Shown: positions 12,541-22,687, counted from the stretch's first letter. The stretch: DNA of 64,000 bases from Lentzea flava (GCF_014648475.1 NZ_BMRE01000031.1:1-64000); one strand, 5' to 3'. Translations and numbers: made by a program. Notes: generated from the sequence alone by a model not told the origin.

Positions 12541-13145
12541 CGAACCCCGCGCGGGCGGAACTGCACGCTGATCCGGGGACCGACCGCCTTGGAGGTCTTC
12601 GGAACGGCGTGCTCCCAGGTCCGCTGACACGACCCACCCATCACGAGCAGATCGCCGTGCCCCAACGCGTACTTGTGCGTCTCCCCACCACCACGCGGCC
12701 GCAACAAGAGCGCACGAGGCGTCCCCACCGACAGGATCGCGACCATCGTGTCCTCGGTCTGACCGCGCCCGATCGTGTCCCCGTGCCAGGCCACGCTGTC
12801 CCGCCCGTCGCGGTAGTAGCAAAGCCCCGCGGTGGTGAACGGCTCCTTCAGCTCGGGCAGGTAGTGGGCCGACAACACGTCGCGAGCCGTGGTCAGCACG
12901 TCGAACGGCAGCGCCCCCGAGTAGAAGCAGAGCAGGCGTGGCACGTCGACCACGTTGTCGTACATCTGGCGGCGTTCGGCGCGCCACGGCACCTCGGCCA
13001 CGAGCCGGTCGAACAGGGTGTCGGCGCCGGCGAGCCAGCCCGGTTGGACGTCGATCCACGCGCCGTGGCCCAGCTCTGTGCGGCGCGGGGCCAGCGGGGC
13101 CAGTGCCGGCTCCGCCTCCAGGTCGAACAGGGAACCCTGGCGCAT
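12537..13145 (-). CDS. alkB: AlkB-like 2-oxoglutarate/Fe(II) dioxygenase (DNA alkylation repair)
   Basis: A 202-residue AlkB-family protein that oxidatively removes alkyl lesions from nucleic-acid bases. It shows the nucleotide-recognition lid (PRLLCFYSGALPFDVL), the FTTAGLCYYRDGRDSVAWHGD segment with the iron ligands H and D, the distal LGHGDLLVMGGSCQRTWEHAV histidine, and the 2-oxoglutarate-binding ISVQFRPR arginines at the C-terminus. ATG 13145 or the ATG four codons earlier (13157) could start it. A LexA-like box lies directly upstream (13160-13175), suggesting DNA-damage induction. Confidence 0.9.
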   Translation of the reverse strand: MRQGSLFDLEAEPALAPLAPRRTELGHGAWIDVQPGWLAGADTLFDRLVAEVPWRAERRQMYDNVVDVPRLLCFYSGALPFDVLTTARDVLSAHYLPELKEPFTTAGLCYYRDGRDSVAWHGDTIGRGQTEDTMVAILSVGTPRALLLRPRGGGETHKYALGHGDLLVMGGSCQRTWEHAVPKTSKAVGPRISVQFRPRGVR

Positions 13146-13159
13146 GGTCCGCAGCATAA

Positions 13160-13175
13160 TCGAACGTGTGTTCTA
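13160..13175. promoter_or_regulatory. LexA-like SOS box before alkB
   Basis: TCGAACGTGTGTTCTA carries CGAAC-N4-GTTC, the core of the Gram-positive/actinobacterial LexA consensus (CGAAC-N4-GTTCG). It ends 3 bp upstream of the first possible alkB start codon (13157). The spacer is four bases, unlike the two-base spacer of the KstR-like sites elsewhere in the window. A LexA role is inferred from motif and neighbour only. Confidence 0.65.
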
Positions 13176-13200
13176 TTGCTACCGACGTGATAATTCGACC

Positions 13201-13401
13201 ATGAGTGGGGGAAACGGTGACGTGCACGTCACCAATGTCGTCTCCGGGCCGGTGAGCGGGTCGGTCTTCCAGGTCGGCATGGCGGCCAACGTCGTGTTCG
13301 GCGATGACGGGCTACGGGCGGAGGACGGCGCAGACGGCGGTCGCGATGATGTCGCGGGCCTCGGCGAGGTCGAAGACCCCGAGCAGGAACCGCCGCACTG
13401 A
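13201..13401 (+). CDS. Small ORF with an NVVSGPVxGSVFQVG motif, possibly a remnant
   Basis: An ATG at 13201 opens a 66-codon frame whose first half (GDVHVTNVVSGPVSGSVFQVG) resembles the N-terminal segment seen in several actinobacterial regulatory and repeat proteins (NxVSGxVxGxVVQxG). From about residue 37 the frame is simply antisense to the TetR gene at 13312, so the C-terminal half is probably not meaningful. It may be a truncated 5' fragment of a larger gene or a genuine small protein. Confidence 0.3.
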   Translation: MSGGNGDVHVTNVVSGPVSGSVFQVGMAANVVFGDDGLRAEDGADGGRDDVAGLGEVEDPEQEPPH

Positions 13402-13851
13402 CTCGTGGGCTGGTCCCATCACCACCGGCTCCAGTGCCCACGGCGGGATCGCGCGCAGTTCGCCGGATGCCATCCGGTCGAGGAACCACTCCAGCACGGG
13501 TGCGAACTCCGCCTGCTTCACCGACGGGTCGGCGTGGTCGGGGGCGGCGTAGAGGAAGCGGGCCCTGCTCGGGTTCGCCATGACCCAGTCCAGGTAGCGC
13601 AGCACCAGGTCGCGCACGACGGAGCCGGCCGGGCGTGAGTCCAGGGCGGGGCGCATCGCGGCCACGCAGCGGGCGTAGCTGTCGGCGTAGAGCTGGGCGA
13701 ACACGCCCGCGCGGCTGCCGAAGTGGTGGTAGATGCTGCCGTTCGACATGCCGGATCGCTCGGTCAGTGCTGCGATCGTCACGGCGTCCAGGCCGCCCTC
13801 TTCGACGAGCTTCAGGGCCGCGTCGAGGAGGGACTGTCTCCGGTCAGCCAT
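13312..13851 (-). CDS. TetR-family repressor, probably of the adjacent acyl-CoA ligase gene
   Basis: A 179-residue TetR regulator. The helix-turn-helix region runs RQSLLDAALKLVEEGGLDAVTIAALTERSGMSNGSIYHHFGSR in two parts (residues 4-46), with the typical SIYHHFGSR recognition helix. The C-terminal ligand domain is of an acyl-CoA-type repressor by context only. ATG 13851 was chosen because the upstream extension runs through a perfect 10-bp palindrome (13868-13888), the likely operator shared with the divergent ligase gene. The 3' end overlaps a small opposite-strand ORF. Confidence 0.87.
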   Translation of the reverse strand: MADRRQSLLDAALKLVEEGGLDAVTIAALTERSGMSNGSIYHHFGSRAGVFAQLYADSYARCVAAMRPALDSRPAGSVVRDLVLRYLDWVMANPSRARFLYAAPDHADPSVKQAEFAPVLEWFLDRMASGELRAIPPWALEPVVMGPAHESVRRFLLGVFDLAEARDIIATAVCAVLRP

Positions 13852-13867
13852 GAGGGTTAGAGTACCG

Positions 13868-13888
13868 CTCTGGAGCGACGCTCCAGAG
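13868..13888. promoter_or_regulatory. Perfect palindromic operator between tetR and acyl-CoA ligase
   Basis: Two perfect 10-bp arms (CTCTGGAGCG and its complement) flank a single central A. The site sits 17 bp from the tetR start and 13 bp from the ligase start, directly before the AGGGGAGAAG ribosome site. This is the expected place for a TetR operator controlling both divergent genes. Confidence 0.75.
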
Positions 13889-13901
13889 AAGGGGAGAAGC
13901 A

Positions 13902-15499
<1,598 letters not shown>

Positions 15500-15500
<1 letters not shown>

Positions 15501-15662
15501 GGCCTGTATCGAAGTCCCGTTCGATGAGAGTCGCGCCTGAGGTGGTTTCTGGTGGTGCGGCCGGACGGCCCGCATACCGGTGTTGTATGTGGGCCGTCCG
15601 GCCGTGCCGCCAGGGGCCGCCTCAGGCCCGGCTATCGCGAACATGGACTTCGATACAGGCCC
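15500..15662. mobile_element. MITE-like palindromic element, 163 bp
   Basis: The ends are perfect 18-bp inverted repeats starting GGGCCTGTATCGAAGTCC (15500-15517 and 15645-15662), flanked on each side by TA. The interior is also nearly self-complementary: GCCTGAGG 15535-15542 with CCTCAGGC 15620-15627, and a perfect 13-bp stem 15559-15571 with 15591-15603. It encodes nothing. Terminal GGGCCTGT, small size and a TA/CTAG target suggest a non-autonomous derivative of an IS5-type element; no transposase is in the window. It separates two convergent genes whose stop codons it preserves. Confidence 0.75.
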
Positions 15663-16387
15663 TAGCGCCGTTCGTCGTCGCGTTCGACCTCGACGCGTTC
15701 CTTGCGGACCTCGCCCTTGACGTCCTTCTGCTCGGTGACCGCGTCCTTCTCCAGCCGGACTCGCTCCACGGCCTCCGTGCGCTTGCGCACCACCGGTTCC
15801 TCGCGGTGCAGCGTGACCTCGGCCTGGTCGTCGGCGAACGCCCGGCGCGCGTCACCCTTAGCGGGCTCGCGCACCACCCGGACCTCCTCGTGCGTCACCG
15901 GCACGGTGACGTTGCGCTGCTCGGTGACCGTGTGCTTGACGAGCCGCACCCGGCCGGCCTCGACGTCACGGGTGCCGACGTCGAGCTTCTCCTCCGAGAG
16001 CGTGACCTCGGCGGCCCGGTCACCCTTGCCGCGCCTGCCGTCGAGCCGGTCGTGCTCACCGGTCTTGGCCTGCGGAATCATCCCGTAGTGCCGGTAGAGC
16101 GCCTCCTGCTCCTCGTCCGACATGTGGTTGCCGGAGGTGTGCACGCTCGGCGCGTCCTTCACCTGCTCCTTGGCGACGGGAACGGTGATCGCGCCTCCCG
16201 CCACCTGTCCCTGCTGGATGGGGACGAAGCTCTCCTTCATGCCGAACAGTCCGGTGTGGACCTCGGCCCACATGGGCCTGCCGGTGCCGTCCTCGAGCCA
16301 CACCTGTTTGACCGAGCCGATCTTCTCACCCTTGTTGTCGATCACGTCGCAGTCGTACAGAGCCTCAACGTGCGTCTGATCGATCAT
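15662..16387 (-). CDS. PRC-barrel plus DUF2382 stress protein
   Basis: A 241-residue soluble protein. The N-terminal PRC-barrel (residues 1-85) has YDCDVIDNKGEKIGSVKQVW and ESFVPIQQGQVAGGAITVPV. The C-terminal half (about 125-235) is a DUF2382 domain with repeated charged strands such as LSEEKLDVGTRDVEAGRVRL and LHREEPVVRKRTEAVERV. A connecting segment holds SDEEQEALYRHYG. ATG 16387 follows GGAGGGA. Family members are common in stress-tolerant bacteria, but their biochemistry is not established. The stop codon (CTA at 15662-15664 on the plus strand) straddles the right end of the MITE. Confidence 0.88.
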   Translation of the reverse strand: MIDQTHVEALYDCDVIDNKGEKIGSVKQVWLEDGTGRPMWAEVHTGLFGMKESFVPIQQGQVAGGAITVPVAKEQVKDAPSVHTSGNHMSDEEQEALYRHYGMIPQAKTGEHDRLDGRRGKGDRAAEVTLSEEKLDVGTRDVEAGRVRLVKHTVTEQRNVTVPVTHEEVRVVREPAKGDARRAFADDQAEVTLHREEPVVRKRTEAVERVRLEKDAVTEQKDVKGEVRKERVEVERDDERR

Positions 16388-16514
16388 CGCGTTGGTCCCT
16401 CCGCGTTGGCTGTCGGTTTGCCCTCGCGAGGTACCCGCGGCCGCGGGGCCGGTCTCCTGGGCTCACCGACCAGGTGACCGCAGCCCCACGGCAATTCAGT
16501 CGAGTGAGTGACCC

Positions 16515-18194
16515 CTAGTCACACACCGCACCGCGCGACGCCGAGCCGACGAGCTTCGCGTACTTGGCGAGCACACCGCGTTCGTAGCGCGGGGGCAGCG
16601 GCGCCCAGCCCTCGCGACGGCTGTCGATGTCCGCGTCGACGTCGAGCGTGCCCGCGGCGACGTTCAGCGTGATCCGGTCGCCGTCGCGCACGAACGCGAT
16701 GGGGCCGCCGTCGACCGCCTCCGGTGCCACGTGGCCGACGCACAACCCCGTGGTGCCGCCGGAGAAGCGGCCGTCGGTGAGCAGCAGGACGTCCTTGCCG
16801 AGGCCCGCGCCCTTGATCGCCGCGGTGATGGCGAGCATCTCGCGCATGCCCGGCCCGCCCTTGGGGCCCTCGTAGCGGATCACCACGACGTCACCCGCGG
16901 TGATCGTGCCGTCCTCCAGGGCGTCCATCGCGGCGCGTTCGCGGTCGAACACCCGCGCGGTGCCGGTGAAGACGTCCGAGTCGAAGCCCGCCGACTTCAC
17001 CACGGCACCCTCCGGGGCGAGCGAGCCTTTCAGGATCGTGATGCCGCCGGTGCGGTGGATCGGCTTGTCCAGCGCGCGCAGGACGAGGCCGTCCGGGTCG
17101 GGAGGGGCGATGTCGGCGAGGTTCTCGGCGACGGTGCGGCCGGTGACGGTGAGGCAGTCGCCGTGCAGCAGGCCCGCGTCCAGCAGCGCCTTCATCACCA
17201 CGGGCACGCCGCCGATGCGGTCGACGTCCGTCATCACGTGGCGCCCGAACGGCTTCACGTCCGCGAGGTGCGGCACGCGTGCGCCGATGCGGCTGAAGTC
17301 GTCCAGCGACAGCTCGACGCCGGCCTCGTGCGCGATCGCGAGCAGGTGCAGCACGGCGTTGGTGGAGCCGCCGAACGCCATGACGACGGCGATCGCGTTC
17401 TCGAACGCCTCGCGCGTCATGATCTGGCGGGCGGTGATGCCCTTGCGGAGCATCTCGACCACGGCCTGGCCGGACCTGCGGGCGAACCCGTCGCGGCGGC
17501 GGTCGGTGGCAGGGGGAGCGGCGCTGCCCGGCAGCGACATGCCCAGGGCCTCGGCCGCGCTGGCCATGGTGTTCGCGGTGTACATGCCGCCGCACGCGCC
17601 CTCGCCGGGGCAGATCGCGCGTTCGATCAGGTCGACGTCCTCGCGGCTCATGAGCCCGCGCGCGCAGGCCCCGACCGCCTCGAACGCGTCGATGATCGTG
17701 ACTTCCTTCTCAGTGCCGTCGGTCAGCGTGACCCGGCCCGGCAGGATCGACCCGGCGTAGAGGAACACGCTCGCGAGGTCGAGCCGTGCCGCCGCCATCA
17801 GCATGCCGGGCAACGACTTGTCGCACCCGGCCAGCAGCACCGAGCCGTCGAGCCGCTCGGCCTGCATCACCGTCTCGACGCTGTCGGCGATCACCTCACG
17901 CGAGACCAGCGAGAAGTGCATGCCCTCGTGGCCCATCGAGATGCCGTCCGACACCGAGATCGTGCCGAACTCGAGCGGGTACCCGCCCGCCGCGTGCACC
18001 CCGTCCTTCGACGCCTTGGCGAGGCGGTCCAGCGACAGGTTGCACGGCGTGATCTCGTTCCACGACGAGGCGACACCGATCTGCGGCTTCTCCCAGTCCT
18101 CGTCACCCATGCCGACGGCCCGGAGCATCCCGCGCGCGGCGGTGCGCTCCAGGCCGTCGGTCACGTCCCGGCTGCGTGGCTTCACGTCTGTCAT
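16515..18194 (-). CDS. ilvD: Dihydroxy-acid dehydratase
   Basis: A 559-residue IlvD/Edd enzyme that dehydrates 2,3-dihydroxy-acids in valine, isoleucine and pantothenate synthesis. It has the diagnostic cysteines and metal motifs: EITPCNLSLDRLA (near 45), LLAGCDKSLPGMLMAAARL (near 115), CPGEGACGGMYTANTMA (near 190), AFGGSTNAVLHL, YEGPKGGPGMREM and DGRFSGGTTGLCVGH. The C-terminal GWAPLPPRYERGVLAKYAKLV is typical. ATG 18194 begins MTDVKPRSRD and gives the usual length. The open frame continues upstream only through the alginate lyase gene in another context. It stands alone, without other ilv genes nearby. Confidence 0.96.
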   Translation of the reverse strand: MTDVKPRSRDVTDGLERTAARGMLRAVGMGDEDWEKPQIGVASSWNEITPCNLSLDRLAKASKDGVHAAGGYPLEFGTISVSDGISMGHEGMHFSLVSREVIADSVETVMQAERLDGSVLLAGCDKSLPGMLMAAARLDLASVFLYAGSILPGRVTLTDGTEKEVTIIDAFEAVGACARGLMSREDVDLIERAICPGEGACGGMYTANTMASAAEALGMSLPGSAAPPATDRRRDGFARRSGQAVVEMLRKGITARQIMTREAFENAIAVVMAFGGSTNAVLHLLAIAHEAGVELSLDDFSRIGARVPHLADVKPFGRHVMTDVDRIGGVPVVMKALLDAGLLHGDCLTVTGRTVAENLADIAPPDPDGLVLRALDKPIHRTGGITILKGSLAPEGAVVKSAGFDSDVFTGTARVFDRERAAMDALEDGTITAGDVVVIRYEGPKGGPGMREMLAITAAIKGAGLGKDVLLLTDGRFSGGTTGLCVGHVAPEAVDGGPIAFVRDGDRITLNVAAGTLDVDADIDSRREGWAPLPPRYERGVLAKYAKLVGSASRGAVCD

Positions 18195-18214
18195 GCCACG
18201 CACGCTAGTCCCAC

Positions 18215-19384
18215 CTAGGCGGGATTGGCCGCGTGAGTCAGGGTCTCCCAGGCGACGAACAGGTTGTTCGTCCCCTGTGGACGCTGCGCCTCGGTGTAGC
18301 GCTGGGTGTTCGACATCGCGATGCCCAGCCTGGTGTTCAGCGCGTTGAACGACACCTCCGACGTCGGGCCGAGGCTCTGGCTGTACGACCCGCCGCACAG
18401 CCACGACGGCACCGGCTCGCCGTTGGAGTACCTGGTGTGCAGGCCCCACGCGTGCCGCATGCGGTCCTTGATCTCGCCCCAGATGTCCTGGCCCTGGTGC
18501 CGCGCGGTCTCGGCGAGGTGCGCCGCCGCCGCGAGCCCGTAGCCGGTGTGCGTGAAGTCCCGGCAGGTCTCCTGGGTGAGGCCGTCGACGAACGTGGACT
18601 GGCCCTGCCAGTACGAGATGATCTCGGACCTGGTGTCGATCCCGCTGCCCGGCGGCGTCTTCGGCAGCTCGCCGTCGGTGGTGAGGTAGATGTAGGCGGG
18701 GATGCGGGTGCGGAAGATGCTGACCGCCTTGTCGTAGGCGGCGCGGTCCTCCAGGAAGACCGCGATGCCGATCGAGGCCTCCATCATGCTGAGTTCCCAG
18801 TTGCCGTTGGTGTTCGCGCGGCCGTTCTGGATCTCGGGCAGGTAGACGTTGCGCAGCATCGTGCCGAACCTCGCGCTGTTCGGCCAGTTCCCGTGGACGT
18901 GCTTGATGATCTCCGCCGCCTTGGGCCAGCTCGACGCCGACCACGCCGTCTGCAGCGGGGCGTTCGAGTTGGTGTGGTCGGTGATGGTGGCGGACCAGGC
19001 GTCCATGATCTGGATGGCCTTGGCCGCGTACCTGTTGTCGCGCGTCACGTACCAGGCCAGCGACAGGGTGTAGGCGGCGATGGCGTCTTCGCGCTCGTCG
19101 GTGCAGCCGTAGTTCGGGTTGGAGTAGGGGCCGCACTCCACCACGGACCGGGGCTTCGGTGTGCGGTTCAGGTCCGCGTACTTGGACGTCATCATGCGGT
19201 CGTAGGCGAGCTTCCACGGTTGCGCGCCGGCCAGGACCTTGGCGCGCATGAAGTCCAGCTGTGGCCGGGACACGACGACTCCCGGGTGGACGAACGTCAC
19301 CGGTGCTGCCGAGGCAGGGCCGGTGACCGGTACTAGCAACGAGGCCAGCAGTGCGATCAGCACCGCGCAGGAACGGGTGACCAT
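18215..19384 (-). CDS. Secreted alginate lyase-family protein
   Basis: A 389-residue secreted protein with a Sec signal (VLIALLASLLVPVTGPASAA). The mature sequence has the alginate_lyase (alpha/alpha toroid) features: FVHPGVVVSRPQLDFMRAKV, AAYTLSLAWYVTRDNRYAAKA, a tryptophan-rich LQTAWSASSWPKAAEII, and TNGNWELSMMEASIGIAVFLED (near residues 193-214). It would cleave a polyuronide by beta-elimination; the true substrate could be another acidic glycan. The stop is 20 bp upstream of the ilvD start, so read-through is possible though the functions do not match. Confidence 0.82.
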   Translation of the reverse strand: MVTRSCAVLIALLASLLVPVTGPASAAPVTFVHPGVVVSRPQLDFMRAKVLAGAQPWKLAYDRMMTSKYADLNRTPKPRSVVECGPYSNPNYGCTDEREDAIAAYTLSLAWYVTRDNRYAAKAIQIMDAWSATITDHTNSNAPLQTAWSASSWPKAAEIIKHVHGNWPNSARFGTMLRNVYLPEIQNGRANTNGNWELSMMEASIGIAVFLEDRAAYDKAVSIFRTRIPAYIYLTTDGELPKTPPGSGIDTRSEIISYWQGQSTFVDGLTQETCRDFTHTGYGLAAAAHLAETARHQGQDIWGEIKDRMRHAWGLHTRYSNGEPVPSWLCGGSYSQSLGPTSEVSFNALNTRLGIAMSNTQRYTEAQRPQGTNNLFVAWETLTHAANPA

Positions 19385-19436
19385 GCGGCCAGTGTCAGTG
19401 GTCTATACCTTTGCGGTCAATGTTTCCGGTACAGGT

Positions 19437-20033
19437 TCAGGCTGGTGAACAGCCGAAGTAGGCGAGAGCCTCGGCGTAGGCCTCGTCGGTGACGATCTCG
19501 TCGTCGTCCCACCAGGTGTAGGTGTTGCCCGGTCCGGCCGCGAGCACCCGCAACGGCCAGTCCTGGCGGTCCATGTCACCGAGCGCGTAGACCCTCATGT
19601 GCTCGGGGATGGCCGTGTACGCCGCGTGCAGCGCCGCCCGGTTCTCCTCGGTCTGGTCGGCGAGGAAGACGTCCACCGCCGCACGGCAGCGAGCCGTGGA
19701 GTCGGGCCTGCCGCTCAGCTGGTCGACGGTGTCGTGAACCTCGGCGAGCAGCGCGTCGGCCGTCACCCAGCGCTGCGGTTCGGCGAACGTCCAGTCGCCG
19801 AGGTGCAGTGCCGACGCCTCGGCGCCGTCCGGGACGACGGTCGCCACCTTCCCCGAGGCGAGCTTCTCGGCGAACTCGTCCAGGGTGCAGAGTCCCCAGC
19901 AGTCGACCATCCCGTCGGCGTAGATGAACAGGTCGGTGAGGAAGTGCCTGTCGCCGTTGCGGATGAAGACGTGTCGCCAGGTGCCCTCGACCCGCTCGCC
20001 GTCGGCTTCGCGCCAGGTGCGCCGTTTCGCCAT
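19437..20033 (-). CDS. Hypothetical protein, conserved-looking
   Basis: A 198-residue soluble acidic protein I cannot name. The N-terminal part looks beta-rich (TWRHVFIRNGDRHFLTDLFIYADGMVDCWG, in two pieces), followed by a short helix LDEFAEKLASGKVATVVPDG and then a helical middle (ADALLAEVHDTVDQLSGRP, EENRAALHAAYTAIPEHMR). The end is Trp/Asp-rich (YTWWDDDEIVTDEAYAEAL). Good codon bias and a sensible ATG at 20033 support a real gene. No partner is obvious. Confidence 0.7.
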   Translation of the reverse strand: MAKRRTWREADGERVEGTWRHVFIRNGDRHFLTDLFIYADGMVDCWGLCTLDEFAEKLASGKVATVVPDGAEASALHLGDWTFAEPQRWVTADALLAEVHDTVDQLSGRPDSTARCRAAVDVFLADQTEENRAALHAAYTAIPEHMRVYALGDMDRQDWPLRVLAAGPGNTYTWWDDDEIVTDEAYAEALAYFGCSPA

Positions 20034-20062
20034 CGCGCAAGGGTAATCGGCAAGCAGGACAA

Positions 20063-20105
20063 CGAGAATCCCCCGGTGCGCGGGAGGTGCACCGGGGGAT
20101 TCTCG
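20063..20105. terminator. Intrinsic terminator after the DUF1996 gene
   Basis: A perfect 17-bp stem (20063-20079 with 20089-20105, sequence CGAGAATCCCCCGGTGC) closes a 9-base loop, 16 bp beyond the DUF1996 stop. On the minus strand it is followed by GTTGTCCTGCTT, a weak T-rich tract. Confidence 0.8.
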
Positions 20106-20120
20106 CTCGTCAGAACCGGG

Positions 20121-21572
20121 TCACTCCTTGCACTTCTTGCCGGAGTTCACGCAGTTGACCAGGCGGTTCATGATCTGCTGCGACATCACGTTCGCGAAGT
20201 CGTCGTGGTCGGAGAACGGGTTGTGCTCTTCCTCGGGGAACGAGTCGACCGCGTAGCGGCCCGCCTTCTGGATCTCCTGGGGGATGTTGTAGGTCAGGGA
20301 GATCCGCAGCTGCGGAACGGCCTTGAAGCCCTTGGGGCACTTGCCGTTCCCGTCCGGGAAGACGATGTGCTCGCGGTGCTTCGCGGAGTCGATGTTCTTG
20401 CCGTCCCAGCAGCTCGGGAAGTCGTGGATGCGCTTGACCTTCGAGCCCTGCGGGCAGATCGGGTACTTGTTGATCAGCACCTTGTCCTCGAAGCCGGTGC
20501 AGGTCCACGAGTCCTTGGCGTTCTTCGTGCCGTTGGTCGAGACCTTCGCGTCGCCGTAGAGGATGCGGAGGAACTTGGGCATCGCGACGACCTTGCCGAC
20601 CGGGCTGCCGCGGAAGGTGAGGTCGACGACCTCGGGGCGCTGGATCTCGCCCTCGTTGCCTTCGAGCTCGTTGTTCTCGTTCTCTTCCTTGTTGTTCTGG
20701 TTCTTCTTGTTCTCGGTGCCCTCTGCCTGGGCGTTGTCGCTGTTCTCGTCGCCGTTGTCGACGCCCGCGTTGTTCTGGTCCTTCACCTTGCAGGCGGCGA
20801 GCGGGTTCAGGTCGGGGGCCTGCTTGCCCTGGCGGCTGAACGCCAGCATCATCCGGTCGAGGATCGCGGCGCGCTTGTCCTTCACCGGGCCGACGACCGC
20901 GTTGTTGACGTCCTGGGCCTTGGTCTGCTCGAGCTTCTTCTCGGCCTCTTCGGTCACCTTGTCGATGTTCTGCAGCTCGCGGTCGATCTCGGCCTGGGCC
21001 TTGTCGGGAACGTCCTCCGGCAGCGCGGAGGCGACGTCGGGGCAGTCCAGGCGGGCCGCGGCCTTGTCTGCCTTGTCCTTGTCCTGCTGCGCCTTGTCGT
21101 CCTTCTTCTTCGGCTGCTCCTTGGCCTCTTCCTCCTCGCCGTCGTTGATGCGGACGACGGGCCAGAAGTACGCGGACTTGTCACCGTTCTTGCAGGTCGT
21201 GCCTGCCTTCTGCAGCGACTTGTTGTTGGAGTCCGCATTCGTGGACAGGTTGCCGACGTAGTCGTGCAGGTGCTGGGCACCGTTGCGGACGCCGGGCTGC
21301 GCGATGAAGTTGTCCGGGTTGAAGTGCCCGTTCTCGTTGCGGCCGCAGTCGACCGTGAACGTACCCGTGGTGGCGCCTTGTTGCTGTTTTGGTTTCTTGA
21401 CGTTCGGCTTCACCTTCGTGATGTCGACGAACTGCGATTTGTCCGCCCCGTCGGCGAGCGCGGCGCCATCAGAAGAACTGATGGCCACCACCGCGGCACC
21501 GCCAGCGACCAGCGCCATCGCCGCTGCCGCGGCGGTCAGCCAGATCGTGGATTTCCTACGGTGAAAAGCCAT
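20121..21572 (-). CDS. Secreted DUF1996-domain protein with a charged insert
   Basis: A 483-residue exported protein; residues 10-33 form a hydrophobic signal or anchor. The DUF1996 core appears in two halves. One (about 70-150) has FTVDCGRNENGHFNPDNFIAQPG and HLHDYVGN. The other (about 310-470) has VVAMPKFLRILYGDA, CPQGSKVKRIHDFPSCWDGKN and REHIVFPDG. They are separated by about 160 residues of Lys/Glu/Asp/Asn-rich helix and low-complexity sequence (KDDKAQQDKDKADKAA, NNKEENENNELEGNEGE). The domain occurs in secreted actinobacterial and fungal proteins of unknown role. It follows the DUF4142 gene by about 85 bp and probably forms an operon with it. Confidence 0.85.
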   Translation of the reverse strand: MAFHRRKSTIWLTAAAAAMALVAGGAAVVAISSSDGAALADGADKSQFVDITKVKPNVKKPKQQQGATTGTFTVDCGRNENGHFNPDNFIAQPGVRNGAQHLHDYVGNLSTNADSNNKSLQKAGTTCKNGDKSAYFWPVVRINDGEEEEAKEQPKKKDDKAQQDKDKADKAAARLDCPDVASALPEDVPDKAQAEIDRELQNIDKVTEEAEKKLEQTKAQDVNNAVVGPVKDKRAAILDRMMLAFSRQGKQAPDLNPLAACKVKDQNNAGVDNGDENSDNAQAEGTENKKNQNNKEENENNELEGNEGEIQRPEVVDLTFRGSPVGKVVAMPKFLRILYGDAKVSTNGTKNAKDSWTCTGFEDKVLINKYPICPQGSKVKRIHDFPSCWDGKNIDSAKHREHIVFPDGNGKCPKGFKAVPQLRISLTYNIPQEIQKAGRYAVDSFPEEEHNPFSDHDDFANVMSQQIMNRLVNCVNSGKKCKE

Positions 21573-21657
21573 TTGCCACCTCGTGTAGTCCGATAAAACG
21601 GCATGGTGAAGCTGACGGCGGTGAGCCGTGTTGTTCGGGTTGAACCTCGGTGTGCGA

Positions 21658-22560
21658 TTAGTACGAACGTGATTTCCGTCGAGTCTTCTGCTTTGAGCGG
21701 GAGATCATTCGCATTCCCACCAGCGCGAGCGCGAGCACCGCAATGGCGCCGAAGAACACACCGTTGTTCTCGCCGAACACGCCCTGTTCGGCGGTCCGGG
21801 TGAACTTGGTGCCCTCCGGCACGGTCGGGATCACACCGTCGGTCGGGTTCGCGGACGCGTCCGCGTTGTCGTTGTTGTCCCCCGTCGGTTCCGGTGCCCC
21901 GGACGCCGCCGTCGGGGGAGCGAGCGGCTGTGGGGACTCCAGGCCGGCGAAGTCGACGCGACCGGTCTCCTCGAGCACCTTCATGTGGTCGAAGACGGTG
22001 ATCATCGCCTGCGTGGAGAGAATGCGGATGAGTTCGTTCTTGGTACCCGCCCGGATCTGCGCGGCGTAGGCGTAGACCTTGCCGTGCGCCGCGCGGAGCC
22101 GGTTGGCGAAGACGGCGTCGAACTCGTCACCGTTCGCCGCGTCCATCTCGGCCAGCCAGCCCTTTTGCTCGTCGGTCGCCTCGGTGGGCAACGTGTGGCC
22201 GAGCAGGACTCCCGCCCGGTTCACGACGTTGTCCAGCAGCGTGTGCCCCTCGATGAGGTGCTTGCAGGCTTCCTGGATCTTCGGCTGGTCCGGCCGCTTG
22301 GCCTTGCCCTTGTCTCCCGCGGGTTTCTCCCACAGCCCGGCCTGCTTGACCCGGTTCATGAAGTCCCGGTCGGCGGGGCCGAGCGGACCCCACTGGGTCT
22401 GCACGACCTCGTCGCCCGTCCCGGCACTACCCGGCGGCGGGGTCGAGATGGGGGTCGAGGGGGTGGAGGGCTGGCCGATCGCGCTCCCGGTGTTGAGCAG
22501 CACGGCCAGCGCACAGCCGACCAGCGCGACGAGGAGTCGCGCCGGCGTTGCCAAGTCCAT
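21658..22560 (-). CDS. DUF4142-domain membrane-anchored protein
   Basis: A 300-residue exported protein. It has an N-terminal signal (ARLLVALVGCALAVLLNTGSAIG), a Pro/Ser/Thr linker, and a helical DUF4142 domain (about 55-200) with PLGPADRDFMNRVKQAGLWE and ACKHLIEGHTLLDNVVNRAG. After a disordered linker, the C-terminal helix GVFFGAIAVLALALVGMRMI is followed by a basic tail (SRSKQKTRRKSRSY), so it is type I anchored. ATG 22560 is favoured over a GTG four codons upstream; neither has a good ribosome site. The role is unknown. Confidence 0.78.
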   Translation of the reverse strand: MDLATPARLLVALVGCALAVLLNTGSAIGQPSTPSTPISTPPPGSAGTGDEVVQTQWGPLGPADRDFMNRVKQAGLWEKPAGDKGKAKRPDQPKIQEACKHLIEGHTLLDNVVNRAGVLLGHTLPTEATDEQKGWLAEMDAANGDEFDAVFANRLRAAHGKVYAYAAQIRAGTKNELIRILSTQAMITVFDHMKVLEETGRVDFAGLESPQPLAPPTAASGAPEPTGDNNDNADASANPTDGVIPTVPEGTKFTRTAEQGVFGENNGVFFGAIAVLALALVGMRMISRSKQKTRRKSRSY

Positions 22561-22687
22561 GGGGAGTCGCACGATCGGGACTACGGCCAGGAAAGGGAGT
22601 GCGCCTCAGTTCGAGACCCCGGCGTTATCGAACCGTTATCCAACCCCGCGCAACCTCGGCTCACGCGCGCGACCTAAAGTCCTGAGC

